A stretch of 64,000 nucleotides of DNA from Branchiostoma belcheri (lineage: Eukaryota > Chordata > Leptocardii > Amphioxiformes > Branchiostomatidae). The translations under genes and the position numbers were made by a program. A model generated the notes under the pieces. That model saw only the letters and a list, made by a program, of their open reading frames with translations. It was not told the origin of the DNA and ran no database searches. Below, one piece after another: positions 1-12,600 of this stretch (position 1 is the stretch's first letter; every line of letters starts with the position of its first letter). The stretch lies in contig NW_017802491.1 of assembly GCF_001625305.1 (NCBI RefSeq), positions 1,546,088 through 1,610,087 on the forward strand, in the 5' to 3' direction.

Positions 1-3000
1 GCGGGGACCTTGATCCACAGTAATCCCACCATGCATCACTCTGCAGCTGAAATGACAGTGTTCTATCTCACCCTCAGAGGAAGCTGGGATCTGCAGGGAG
101 GACCTGAGTCTGGGATCTACGGCAGTATTCTTCTATGACAGGCAGCAGACATTAAAGATACACAAGTTATGGATGAGATAGCACCTATCAGCTAGTCTTA
201 CCTTTATCTTTGAGGAACGTACAAAGGAAATCCATCTATTATCTTTTTACTACTATCAACTCAGCCATGTAGAAAACATAATGAATGATCTCCCAGATTT
301 AGATATTACACAACAGGGGCACTTGTAGCCTCAGAAGAAAGCACCAGGTGTGGTCATGGATATATATTTTTTGTGTGAACGTTGTAATTCACCAGGTGCT
401 GTTTCATGATCCATGGAAAAAGCAGAGGTTTGAAACAACTGAAGTGCAAAAAGGATGTTCCATATGATAGTTAACCATCAGTGCAATAATAGTTTTAGTT
501 TTAATGTTTTTAATTTTTATTCACACCTTCACCTAGTCCCAGGCTCGACTCTTGTCTCAATTTCTATCGTATCGCAAAATTTGTGAACACGTCTACTTAT
601 CTGAAAAATGTCCCTTGTCATGTGCCAAAATGATAGATAAGATGAGGTGGACACCTCATTATATAAAGGCCATCATTCTTCTTTATGAAATGACTGGTGC
701 TAGTGGGCCTTTCACCAGAATGATATACTCAACAAGATATTACCTTCCAAATATCACAGCTGTATCTCCAGGGTTATGTATGGTCGTAACTTTACAAGTG
801 GCCATCTGAGCAGCCTACATAGCATTTGGGAAATGGAAGGCCCATGGTTATGGCTTGAGGCAGAACAACACAACTGAATAGATGGAGGTACAAATCTGCC
901 ATAACATGATGAATCAAACTTGCCAAGGTAGCTATCATTTGCAATCCAGTTGGTCCTGCAAGTTTTGCTAATGTCTTTAGCCTTAGGCTTTTTGCCTTAA
1001 ATTGTGGTCAATTTCTATGGAAGAAGGGCAAGGTTGTTTGCCTTGAAAATGTGATGTGGATCTTGGGTGTCCTTGGCAGTTAAAGCTGCATTTTGTAACA
1101 TTAGGGCGATACCAAAAGTTAATTTCCTGGTCATTTCTTTACAAAGTAAGTTGAATCAACCCTACTCCATTGTAAATAAGTGTCATTCAGGAAGTGGTGC
1201 CAAAATATTAGACCATACGAGTGTGTTTAAAAGCTACAAACACAGCTGTTGGCCATGTTTGTTTACATTCTGGTAGTTTGTGGTGGCACCACAAACTCAG
1301 TGCACCTCTTGTGGGATGTTAAAGTGACAACCACAAATGTAAGAAATGTGAAATAATTGCACAAATATGTCGAAAATTGAAAGTAAATGACAATCACGTT
1401 AAGATTTCTTTCAATTGAAAGATTTCAAATCTTGGTGCAAAAATGTTACATAATGCCTCTTTAAAAAAGATGTGCAGTCCACCCATGTGAAAATCTAAAT
1501 GTTCTGCCAGACCATTGCAGGTGAAACGTCAGCTAGGAACCAATCATCACCGCTATTAGATTGTTAGACCCAGCTGCTTATAAGACATAGCCTGTGATTG
1601 ATGGACTGACTTAGCTTGTACACCTGCTGGTCAGGACTCATAGATTATCACATTTTCAACCTACAGGAAAATTCATTGAGCATTTCATCACTGTCTATTG
1701 TCATTTTGCAGATATTGCAGCTTCAATAGAAGAGCTTGTAAGGGTTTGAAAACAGGCAGCTGTTGTATTTATGAACAATTCCCTTAAAGAGGATTTCATA
1801 CCCATTTGTAGATGTGGCATAAATGAGTATAGCTGTCTTTTAGTTGTTAAGCAATCAAATAAGGCAGATTTTTGAAGTGGCTTGAAGAAAGCTGCTTGAA
1901 AGCTTTGGGTTTTCTTTGCACTAACAGGACATATAGCATGGTGTTTCTTTTTATTTTCTCTGTTCTTGACTTTTCGTTTTGGTCCTCTGTGGCCTCGTAC
2001 CTTTATGTATGTGCTGAATGTTAGCCCTAGTAAATAAAACATACTTCCTGTTAAGCAGCCAAATAGCCACCTTTCAAGCATTGGCACATGATAAGCAAGT
2101 CCATATACCGTTTGCCATTTCACTGTTTGAGAGTTCTTTGATATGCAATCTTTTGGTGTTTCCACATGTGGAAATTTTGTCAACAGGTCATCTTGATCCT
2201 TGCGCGTGGTACTTAAAGAAGTGCGTTGGACCTTCTTAGTCGAACTTTGCTTTATGGAGGAGACCTTATCTGCTAGGTTGTGTGACTAGAATATAAAAAC
2301 ACACGTCCGACAGATACAGCAGATGATAAGTAAGTCTAAGTGGCATTCCCAGGACCCAGCCACCTACCTGTATGTGGCCTAAAAGCCTCTTTTATTCATA
2401 CCTTACACCGTTCCCACCTGAGAGCCCCTGTATGCATGTTTATTCGTGCCGCGGGTTAGGCTGAAATGCCACTGCTTTAAGTCATGTGTTTGAACACCGC
2501 TCTGCTGGTGAGAGACACCCCTGGCTATAGCTTCATAAAGTTCACCGTGCCGTCTCCGTGGGATTGGCTTGTGCTTCACATTTATCTTCACTGGTCATTA
2601 CGGCACTTTTACTGACCGTTTGCAATGGCGGGTCTCTAAAAGCAGTTGCATTACGCGCTCCCTTTGCTGATGGTTTACTGTGCAAATTACGTCAGTAGAT
2701 ACCGCCACCGTTCTGATAACGTTGATTACATGGGTAGAGCTCTCAGAAAATGTTCCCATCTCCCTACACAAACTGAAATGAATGTTAGCAAGAGTATTTA
2801 TCGTATTGTTATCTTTAGCTTGGGGCGCTGCAGAATCTGTATTCATCATCAGACCAATGATTTTTTTCTGAGCCACAGGGCAGAGTTGTTACAAGGGACG
2901 TACAAACGAAGGTCGCTGGCCTCCAGGGCAAATTCTCCGGGAACAGACTCGTCTCTGACTGAAGAATGAACAACATGTTATCAGATTGAGATGTTTCATG

Positions 3001-3677
3001 ATATGCTGCCCCGAGGCGAGGTATGTACGGTATAGATGAAGGTCAGGTGTCTCTTTGACCCGTGGTTCCTTTGATACGATTTATCTCAGTGAATGCAGCT
3101 AGCTAGGTTTTTCTGCCTATGTCGATAAGGGCTTAAAATAGTCAATAATCAACTACACTTAAGTCTCTATTCATTTCGAGCCGATGAGCCAAGAAAGGTA
3201 GTGTGTGTGTGTGTGTGTGTGTGTGAAAAATCGTATAGCTTATGATGTCACATATTCAAGTTGAAGTGCATTCTGACGAGTACACCGAACAAAACTACAT
3301 GTACAAGTCTATGTTGTTTATTTAAGCTCATGTCTGTTATGACGGCATCGTACAGAAGTGCAAAAATGTCTGAAAAATCTTGACTTTACATGGTATTTTT
3401 TTTAAGTCAGAGTAATCTTTTGCCACGGTTTGTAAAACTTTGGACTTTTTTCCTACGCCTTCTGTCCCCCACTCGATTTCAGCGAGTTATATGCACCTGG
3501 AAGATTACCGCATTTCTATTTTATGACGTTTGCTGGTGAAGTTTGCTTCATTTTGCAGTCCATCTATTACCTCCTCGAATGCAATCCGCCCCTGGAGTAT
3601 CCAATTTACCGGAGCGTTTTTGAACCGCTTGCGCTTGTGCCATTACGCCTCGCTTGAGTTAGTAATCCTGCCCACGA
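1..3677. other. No gene assigned
   Basis: I could not build a multi-exon gene here. Open frames on both strands are short, AT-rich and match no family I know; the longest is a 160-codon minus-strand frame near 1.7-2.2 kb. A minus-strand GT donor context follows a short open stretch near 205-240, but no frame continues from it. An AATAAA-like signal on the plus strand near 2033 could belong to the 3' untranslated region of a gene lying left of the window; this is a guess. Confidence 0.4.
3201..3225. repeat. (GT)n microsatellite
   Basis: An uninterrupted run of about twelve GT dinucleotides downstream of the folate-receptor-like gene. It is a simple sequence repeat likely to vary in length between individuals. 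Confidence 0.95.
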
Positions 3678-5452
3678 TCACAGTAACGTTAGCTTTGCCG
3701 TAATGAAAAGCGTCCATGATGTGATCAGAAGAGTAATTCTAACGGCCGCGGGATGGTGATGAGTACTGTATGCAGAGCTGGCGGGCTCCTCCGGTACGAT
3801 CGGTACCGTGTAGCACGCGCCGCTGCTCTCCTTCTCCACGCGGAATTTGCGGCCCAGGCAGTACTCCCTCCCGTTGGAGTACAGGTCGCTGATCCGCTCA
3901 CCTTCTAACGTGGCGTTGGCGCACGCCCAGAAGATGCTGTCGCAGAACTCCTCGCACATGGTGACGGTCTCGTCGCGGTAGAACAGGTGCTGGTGCGGCG
4001 AGCAGATGTAACACTTCAGGTAGTACAGGTGGTCCCGGCACACCTGGTCCGCACCGCGCGGCGGCGTCACGATCGGGAACAGCCTGCAGAAACAAACAAC
4101 AGTTTCCGCTGCCAGATACACTGCTGGGACAGATATAACACACTACGTTGTGATGCCCCATGTAAGAAGTCAAGGCAGCAGGACACATTGTCTAGCTGTA
4201 CATACACCCTGTTGTATCGTTCTGTTCAGACAGAAACGGTTCAAGTGATTTCAAGGTAACAAACTACTTATGAATCCATTGGCAGAAATAAAGGCAGCGT
4301 ATAAGACGTTCTGAATGATTGCTAGTACTATCCTGAATAGGTGGAATATAAAAAGAGAACGTTTGATATCTGAGCTGATGAGTTCTAATGGTGCTCCTTG
4401 TAGGTGATTCATCCTCACCAAGAAAGTTTAGACGTGCGTGTAAAAAGCCAAGTACCGACGGTGACCTTTACGTTGGATGATAAACACAGCAGTGGTTAAA
4501 TACACATGTTTGTACACAAGATGTATGACGTGCCGAATATCCAATGCCGAATGTCGTCATTTGCATTACATCTCCTTCAAATGAACATCTCACAACTTAA
4601 CTTATGGGCATAACTTAAGACGTTATCCAGAAACGTATTGCAACAATCGATGCTCCTCCCTGGAGAGTATATCTCATAATCAGAGAGTCTATCCTTACGC
4701 ATTTGTTCGCCGTTTATTCACATTATCAACACTGCACGGATCGTGGATCGTATCACGATGGTATTGATGGCCTCACGCGAGATCACCCCAAATCGATGAT
4801 CGAATGAAGAAGAACAAAAACCGCAGCTGATCGGGCTGATAGGATATTCATTAAGATGGATTCTCAAGCTGAAAATTGAGAGGCAGCACCGTTAGGGTCT
4901 ATGTATCGGCATTTTAAAGCCATTAACGGTTTCGCAGTCTCCGGCGGTTTTCTACAATGCTTCTGTAGAATTTATACGCCGTGTTACTCTCTAACCTGCA
5001 CTGCCGTGTGATTTTTCGCTGATTGATAATAAAAGTCGACCCGCCCCTGCACCCTTGTTGTCAGGACGTACTCGGGAGTACGCCACAGTCCCAATAACTC
5101 TCCCTCTACTGGACGTATTTACGGCTGTGTCTGATAGAACATCACCCTTTTATATTTTCTAAAAGCATCTGGATTAATCCTGCACTGACCTGTCGACCTC
5201 CTCTTGGTAACAGCAGGAGTCGAGGCGGAACCAGGGGCAGGACACCAGCTTGTGCTCGGGCTTGGGCGCGCGGTTCCCGAAGAGGCTGCAGTAGCGCAGC
5301 CCGGTGGACTCGGTGGGGAGCAGTTCTGTGAGCCCGGTCACGTCGGCCTCTGCACTCAGAGTTGGCACCACCGCTCGCAGGCAGAGCTGGAGTTGCAAGA
5401 TAACCGCTGACCAGGAGAGAAACCTATAATTCTTCATTTCTTGCGCACACAT
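3678..5452 (-). CDS. Folate-receptor-like cysteine-rich protein, probably GPI-anchored
   Basis: Two coding exons, 5190-5452 and 3678-4083, joined in phase 2 at AG|GT and CAG| sites, give 222 residues. The N-terminus has a signal-peptide-like hydrophobic stretch; translation could start at Met1 or Met6. The body carries the cysteine pattern of the folate/riboflavin-binding receptor family (FOLR, retbindin, and the N-terminal domain of HHIP): a CPWF...CC segment, CRDHLYYLKCYICSP, then MCEEFCDSIFWACANATL, which also holds an N-glycosylation sequon (NAT). The last 25 or so residues are hydrophobic after a serine-rich spacer and end the protein, as in a GPI-attachment signal. Vertebrate folate receptors are about 250 residues, so length is close. 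Ligand cannot be read from the sequence; it could be a folate or riboflavin binder or a diverged family member with another role. The neighbours give no functional hint. Confidence 0.8.
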
Positions 5453-8400
5453 CCGTCTTCGTCAGGATATACCCATACAATCCTTACAATGTCCGTCCTC
5501 AGACTTCTAGTCAGTAACACGACTCAAACTTGCCCCATAGAAACCACATCGTTGACATCGATGACATTGCCTTCACACTGCGGAAAATCCGACAACTTGA
5601 GTCCGTCTACCTGTACCCATCTGACGTACGGCTATCACCCACATCAGGTCCCTGAGTAATAACGGGGTTTGTCGTGCCAGATACAGGTCAGATGACATCG
5701 GCACTGCTCCAGTTCCGCAGAGTCCCAGACACGCACCTCCCACTGATGACTCCCGATTGCCCGTATCGTCGCTGACGTCCTGTCATGGCCCGTGGTTCTG
5801 TTCACTCATGCTCTACCTGTGTGTGTAACGGCCCGGCACCGCGCTACTGTACACTTCACGTGTGCTCGTCTCGGGCATGTGTATACATACATGTCCCCTG
5901 CGCTCTAGTTTTCACGGGAAGTTGTGCGGGGCGGATCTCATGATATACCCCTAAAGCAAACAACAGCTCAGTTCTGTCGAGCAAAACAGAAACATAATCA
6001 TCCGTTAATGTAACGCGGTCGTTTATTGGCGGAGGTTCTTGCGCGGTATGCGTTTTTTTCCATCAGGACGTTTAGGAAAATCATATATTGATGAAATAGT
6101 CTCGTGGGATGGGAGGTAATATTGCCAAAGCCTCTCCAATTAGCGAGACACGAGGGCTGGGGGAGATCTCCAACCTCGCGCCAACCTTGCGACACTTTGC
6201 CGTCCAGGAAGAAGTGAATAAAGTTTATCCCCTGTAAACTACTACTGGTCTCCGGAAAAGACTTTACACGCTTAGCACGTAAGGCTAGAGGGGTTACCTG
6301 TAGGCTCCGGATTAAATGACGCAAAATTGAACGATGCCAGCATGAGTAGACTCAGCATTGTCCCCAGGCTTACCCGCTAACACTGCTCACATAGGGCCCG
6401 TCCATAAACTACCTAGCCGAGCGACATGAGTTCCCTAATGTTTGATAATCATTGTCACGTTCTGGGTACGTAGCTTTATGGTTGTTTTCTATTGAAATCC
6501 TTGGTAAAAACTTAAGTCCCATCCCTCCCGCCTGTCCTTTGAGATGGAAATTCACCCGGCCTGAAAACCTCGTCGTGAATAGTGAGCAGTAATAATAGAA
6601 ATACGGTAATCTTCCCAGTAAAGACGGCTTTGCTTTTACGTCTAACTTGTTCCATCTGTTATCTCCCGATCTCCAATTTCCTTCCTTGAAACACCCTTTC
6701 AGGCGCTTACAGCCGAACAGTTATCGACGATCTTCGCTTGTAGCGTAGCGTCTCTGCCTCTAGCACTGGAAACAGAAGGTATTAAAAGGTTGGACCGTGG
6801 CCAGAAAATCGTCGTTCTTACGGCGAGAGCGTTTCCGTCATAACCAAGTGAACGTACTTTGTTAAATGCCAGTTATTGCAATTGTCTGACAGTCCCCATC
6901 ACGGCAGCTTTTCAATCACGAGGTAAGTGTCCGACTGCCGCCCCAATTTCCCCGTTCAACCCGCGGATCAATACTCCCCATCACGGGATAACATGCTCCC
7001 AGCTGAACATCGATTTTCCACAAACCCCACGGGGATTCACTTCGGAGATTTCTCATTTTTTCCACACGAAAAGCTCTTCATTTATGAAGCGGGCCCGCTG
7101 CGCGCGCCTGTGTGACGTATCGCGCCGCTCTGCTTTGGTAAAGCGGTAAAGAATGATTACCACGGGCGGCGAGGATGCTCGTTCTCTTATCTCAGGCTAC
7201 CGGCTTTGCTTTCGGAACGGCCCTAAGTACACGGTGCTCCAGATAATCTGCTAAAGATGGTGATTGTGTTGTAACGTATGCTCCGCGATCAGAGGGAAGG
7301 GAGTCGGTGTGAGCACAGGAGACCTGAGGTGTTCAGGCTAACGCAAGCTTCACAAACCTTTATTTAGTACAGGTGCGGCCGTTATATACGAGATACACCT
7401 GTCTCAAACGGAAGGTAGGCAGCAGTATACATGTCTGCCCAGGGAAAGGAATCTCCATGAAACGAGTCAGTGATTAAATGAAAGACGTCATACTACAGTC
7501 ATCAAGAATTACCCCTCTGGGGAGCACTCATGCAGAAGAGTCATCTGCATATTTATAGCTTTATTTCTACATGTAATTTGATACTTAAAGATCTGATGCT
7601 TCCTTGAACGGATTTCTTGAGTAGCGCAATGGGTGGTAAATTGTTTCCGCACAGCCCATCACCAGAGGGAAACATGGTCTGAAACGAACCTACGCCTTCG
7701 GGAAGCTGCGTGCGTAATTAAGGTTGAAATAGAAAAGTAGATGAAGTGTTTTACAGGTCAGGATAAAAACGCGCCAAAGTCTGCCTGTCAAACAGCCTGC
7801 CGAGCTCACCCCTTCACGACTGTTTGAAACAGAAGACTGTCGGGAAAGTTGATGAAGGAAGGGTCAGAAGTTTAACGGCCCGCGCGGGTAGGCTGAGTAA
7901 GTACGTACGGACGGGATAATGGCCGTGAGGTCAGAGGTCAGAAGGGGATGGCCTCCTCCATCACTCTAATGACGACCATTCTGTCCCCGCGCCCCGGCCG
8001 GGAAGGATCTACCCGGATTAACCGACTTTACCGGGATCATTTTTCCATTACATCTTTCACAACATCCCTTCCGTGAGGCACAAACGCGCCGTTTAGACTC
8101 TGAGCGCCTCGCCGTCATCATCGCTGAGCGGCCTGCCAAGTAGGCGGCTGTCTCCAGGCGGAGCCACAACTCAGCAGTCCGCGCGCATCCCGGGCACAGA
8201 TGGCAGATTAACTCACACGTCAAGTCACGATATTTATGGCGAAAGAAAGTGGCTTAAAAGATTTAAAAGTCATTATTGGCTACACCACCAGTACGTGTAC
8301 GTAGGTTCACCTTACCGTTATTTACTGTTGCATCACGTGCTTTCTGTGGTACTTTGAGTGACATACACTCTGTCTACATGTACATCCAGAAAGGTCTGGA

Positions 8401-8671
8401 TATCATATTAGAATTCTAAACACCGCCTAAACTCTATCATTCTGAAACTCATAAATGTAGAGCAACCAATGCATTTATCACTGCTCCTTGCAAGGACCTA
8501 TATCAACAGTTATCAACGGTTGGTGACAAATAGTATGTCGCAATTATGGTTGGTCACAAATCGTGTCATCTTTAGTCTTAAATCAAAGAGTTGCTATTAG
8601 ATATCGCCTTGCCAGGATGATTAAGGATGGTTTGAGCGATGTGACGGCGCCTCAGCCCACAGCACTGCCCG

Positions 8672-9091
8672 TTAGGCCTTGTTGATTTGATTATATGGAT
8701 GACATCCACGCGCGCATGAATTTTCGTCCGTTTCCAAAAAAAACACGTTTTCGACCGAACTGTAAATTGTACAAAGTAGCTGCAAAATGAGCAAATATAT
8801 GCCGTAAATTAAAAAAAAGATTGGAAAACGATAATCATGTCGCAGAATGCCAAAATCCATTCCAAAGGACAAGAAGAAAGTGAAGGAATGAAAATTAAGA
8901 GTCTATTATTCACCATGCCAATAATATATCATTCTGTGTGTTCAACCTTCATGACCTCGTAGATTTCATAGTGCGAATGAAGGCAACTTTTTTTGCCAAA
9001 ATTTTTTTTATTCCCACGTGCACGCTCGCATAGGTTTTGGGGGGTTACGTACAGAGAATTTCATCCATATAATCAAATCAACATGGCCTTA
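8672..9091. mobile_element. MITE-like element with ~30-bp terminal inverted repeats
   Basis: The left end reads TTAGGCCTTGTTGATTTGAT and continues TTATATGGATGA. The right end is its reverse complement, with TAAGGCCATGTTGATTTGAT when read inward, differing mainly at one central base. The 420-bp body is AT-rich with homopolymer runs and has no meaningful coding capacity. Terminal inverted repeats, small size and lack of a transposase fit a non-autonomous DNA transposon. The flanking TA/TTA bases could be the target duplication but are too short to prove it. Confidence 0.75.
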
Positions 9092-9115
9092 CGATGATAC
9101 ACATCTCTGCCACTG

Positions 9116-9136
9116 AGCACTGTCCTTGGTGCTGAA
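9116..9136 (-). promoter_or_regulatory. RE1/NRSE-like site (REST/NRSF binding element)
   Basis: Read on the minus strand, the site begins TTCAGCACCAAGGACAG and continues TGCT. The vertebrate RE1 consensus, a 21-bp element bound by the zinc-finger repressor REST/NRSF, has the same two half-sites (TTCAGCACC and GGACAG) at the same spacing. It lies about 500 bp downstream of the four-jointed stop codon and 25 bp from the end of the inverted-repeat element. Binding by an invertebrate REST homologue is inferred. Confidence 0.6.
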
Positions 9137-9487
9137 CGCCCGGTTATCTACAACCCGCGCACGGCTGAAACCTGCCCAAGCTTCCATCGTAATTTTATGG
9201 ACAAACTGCGTTTTCAAACAGGATAACAGAGGACAGCTTGATGTATGTTTGACTCAACTTTTACGAGGTTCCATTGATGTAGATGTCTCCATCTGTGTCT
9301 GATACTGATATGACAAAAATGGCCAGGCATCACAGTGAACATATGGATATTGTTGATTTTTATCTTGCATGATGCTATACTAGTATTTCAAGAGGTACAA
9401 TATATCACTGTTTATGGCCAAGTGCATCTTTTGTGTGGTGGCTAGTTGTTAACGGATAATGCGATTCAAATATAAGTCTACACGAAG

Positions 9488-9545
9488 TCAAAGCTCAAGA
9501 AGTACAGACACAGAATTCAAAGCTCAAGAAGTACAGATACAGATA
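9488..9545. repeat. Small tandem duplication, unit ~28 bp
   Basis: The block CAAAGCTCAAGAAGTACAGA occurs twice in direct orientation, 28 bp apart, followed each time by a short ACA-rich tail with one base difference. It looks like a local slippage duplication. Confidence 0.8.
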
Positions 9546-9630
9546 TACTCAAAAACACCAATTTTTAGTGTTCTTGTCATGTTTTTGTTCTTGTGTGTCA
9601 ATTCTACCATATGATGTCCGTGTGCCCCTT

Positions 9631-12600
9631 TCAGTGCATGGGTGACATGTTGGCGACCATGCAGTGTTGTATCCTGTCGTACACGTGCGCGATCCGGTCT
9701 GCCATGGTCCTGCCCAGGTCAATCTTGGGCGGAACGGCCGGCAGTAGTCCGGCCAGCGGCTCGTGGTCAGCCACCGTCCGCAGGAGGAAGTCCAAGGCTC
9801 CGGTACCGAGACTGTGTAGCTCCTTTACCCGCTTCACCGTCGATCTCCGAAACAGACACATCCGCTCTAACATAAATCTGCACGTGTGTAAAAAGAGAGG
9901 TTAGAGAGAGGACAGAAATGCACGGAGAAGATGTTGCACAAAACACTATGTAGTGTAAATGTTGCTACGCTCTAATTTTCTTTTGTAGTTTACAGATAGG
10001 GTACACTTTTTCCTTTGTTGTGTCAGCTTTTTCTGTAAATTGTCTTTCCTTAAGAGCTTCTTAAGTGCACCTTTCTCCAGTATTTATTCTGTCACCCAAT
10101 TTTCCACAACTTGGCGCTCACTATCAGACTACAGCTACTTTTCTAGCCACGTGCAGTAACAGCCTGAAGTCTCACTGGACACTAATACAATGTGATTTCC
10201 CCACATGTGGATGCGCACGCCTGGTTTTCACACATCGTTCAGAGCCGAGGCTTCGTTTTCACGACCATCTTAGCGGGCCAATTTTCCAGATTTGGTTTGG
10301 ACTCCGTCGAGCCTGAGTGACCACAAACCCGCGATGATCGAACGCAGCGAGCTCGTGGAATCGATCTTGACCATGAGTAAGTGCCATTAAGGGGAATCCA
10401 ATAAGTGGCTAACGATTTACAAAAACCGACGTGGTCAGCTGTAGACAAGTGGCTTAACCCGCCTGTCCGGTAGTGTATGGCTCAGAATACTGTTACTGTA
10501 ACTTCACCTGACTTACAGCGCTATTCACAGTGTACAGAAGTGGTGGGGTCTGATCCACACGCATGACCCGAATGTAAATACATCTGTCACTATTCACACA
10601 ACCTGCACTGACTGGTTTATGCGGTTCCAAACATGAGGTAGAATTTGTTCTGGTCCTCACCTGTGGAATCGGGTGAATCTCTTGCCATTTCTTCTGTCTT
10701 TAAGTAACATGTACCCGTCAATAAGTCCGCTTTCGTTGTCTGAAAAAAGATTGAAACAGAAAATTGATTTTGAGCGTAGTGATGTGGTGTGCTTTGCTGT
10801 GTTGTGTTGTGCTGTGGCTTGCAACTTAACTGCAAATTTGCTGTGTAAACTCATGACTGTCTTTTTCACACGCACCCTCACACACAATCATCCTGTTCCG
10901 TTTCTGTATAATAATATTTTGATAACAATTACTGAGAACGCCTTTGTTACATTACCGTAGACCTACAAGCTCTATATTCGTCTGACTATTGCACCAGACT
11001 TTTGATACATACAGGCACAGCACATCATAAAACGATCTTATAAATGGCCCGCAGGTGACCCTTGAAATTGTTGATGTACGGTCATTCTAGCAATGCGATG
11101 TCTTCATGAGTTGCAGCTCCTCACCGATTAGCCAGATGGCGCCATCGTGTTTGGACTTCTGGAGGTTGTGGATGTAATTCCTCATCTGGGCCGGGTCGTT
11201 GTTGAGGTCGGCTGCGTCTTGGTTTGACGCCACTCTGAAAGCATTGCAAAAGTAGGTCAACACATATAAGGTATGGTACCACGATATATCTATACACGCA
11301 TTTTTACAACATCAACCAGTTGGCACAGTTGGTACCATTCATTGTTACAACATTTCGTAAACTTAACGATTCTATCAAGAAGATGCAACGAGGAATATAG
11401 TCTGGAATATCCATACATGTATGCATTTTCCACGTATCTATATCGGTACAGACACAGGGCGAAATGATGAATGGATTTAATCAAGGACATCGTAATACAG
11501 AGGCCTAGCTTAACCAGAGTCCTGCCAGTGATCTGTTTTATAGTCAGGAATATTCACATCGATCAATGGAGCGTGTTGCATCTGCCGTCAGGCGAGTTGG
11601 CGCCTTTCTACATGGCTGAGTTTTGTAGCCCAATACTTCAGGCGCTGTCAAGATAAGTCAAGCGGTTACATAGATAGATGGTATAAGTTAGGTGATTTAC
11701 GGTCGAAGTAAGATGTACAATGCAATTTTGTTAAATTCAAAACTTGTACATGTACACACTGTCTGTCTGTCTGTCGGCCGGTCGGCCAGTCTTAGAGACC
11801 CACTTTTTACGGAGTGTTTTAAAACAGATAGTTTTTGGGTGTGAGTGCTACCGCATTGAACCATAGACTCCAGTGAACCACACACATGACCACGGTAACA
11901 AGTTGACCATGACGTAACAGACCTGTCGGAGTTGGCAGTGATGTAGTCCAGCACGATTAGGTCGCTCCACTGTACCAGCTCCAGCAGCTGTGCCTCTCCC
12001 ATCGCCTGGAGCCGCCGGTCCTGTCCTGACACCTCCCCCTGCAGGAGAGCAGCAGGCATCTTCCCTCTGGTTAGGACACCATAAATACGGTATCAATGGA
12101 TGGCATCGGTTATCATACTTTCATCACCTACCCTCCACCAGGCCTTCCAACGGGTGTATGGATGATAGAATTCGACAAGAAATGAGAAATATTCATGAGA
12201 AGAATCAGTCGACGTTAAATCCAGCAGTAGAGACTGACTTGTCTGTGAATATAGTTTACTTGGTTTTGATGTCGAACCTACATCAATTTATCATACTTTG
12301 CTAAATCCTTTGGTGGTAAATGCATATATGCATTTACCACCAAATATATATATAGTTTCTCGCCGTTTTGAAACAACAGATGTCAGGAAAGTTGATACCT
12401 CTGCAAAGAGTCTATCCAGCGAATGAGCGCCACCAGGACGCCCTGTTCCCACTGCATGATGGGTAGCAGGGGTAGGACACCTGACCACAGGGGTACAGTA
12501 CCGTTCACCATCGCAAGGACAACAGGTGGTACGTGGTCTATGCCCAGAAGACGGCCCAGGTAATAGGAGTACAGCTCGCCTTAGGACAAGAAAAATGAAG

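Larger units (their letters stand above)
5453..9630. other. Intergenic region, no gene found
   Basis: No open frame here has coding-like composition together with splice sites. The AT-poor stretch around 6.9-8.2 kb has several frames of 60-110 codons, but they overlap in conflicting frames and match nothing. The interval holds a 420-bp inverted-repeat transposon, an RE1-like site and a small tandem duplication, listed separately. It should also contain the promoter of the folate-receptor-like gene (just right of 5452) and the 3' untranslated region of the four-jointed gene (left of 9631). Confidence 0.5.

Noticed and set aside
1701-2183. 160-codon minus-strand open frame
   Set aside because: Random-looking composition, no domain, no splice partners, and overlapped by other equally plausible frames.
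9488-9545. Possible CRISPR-like repeat array
   Set aside because: Only two units in direct tandem, in a eukaryotic genome; a simple local duplication.
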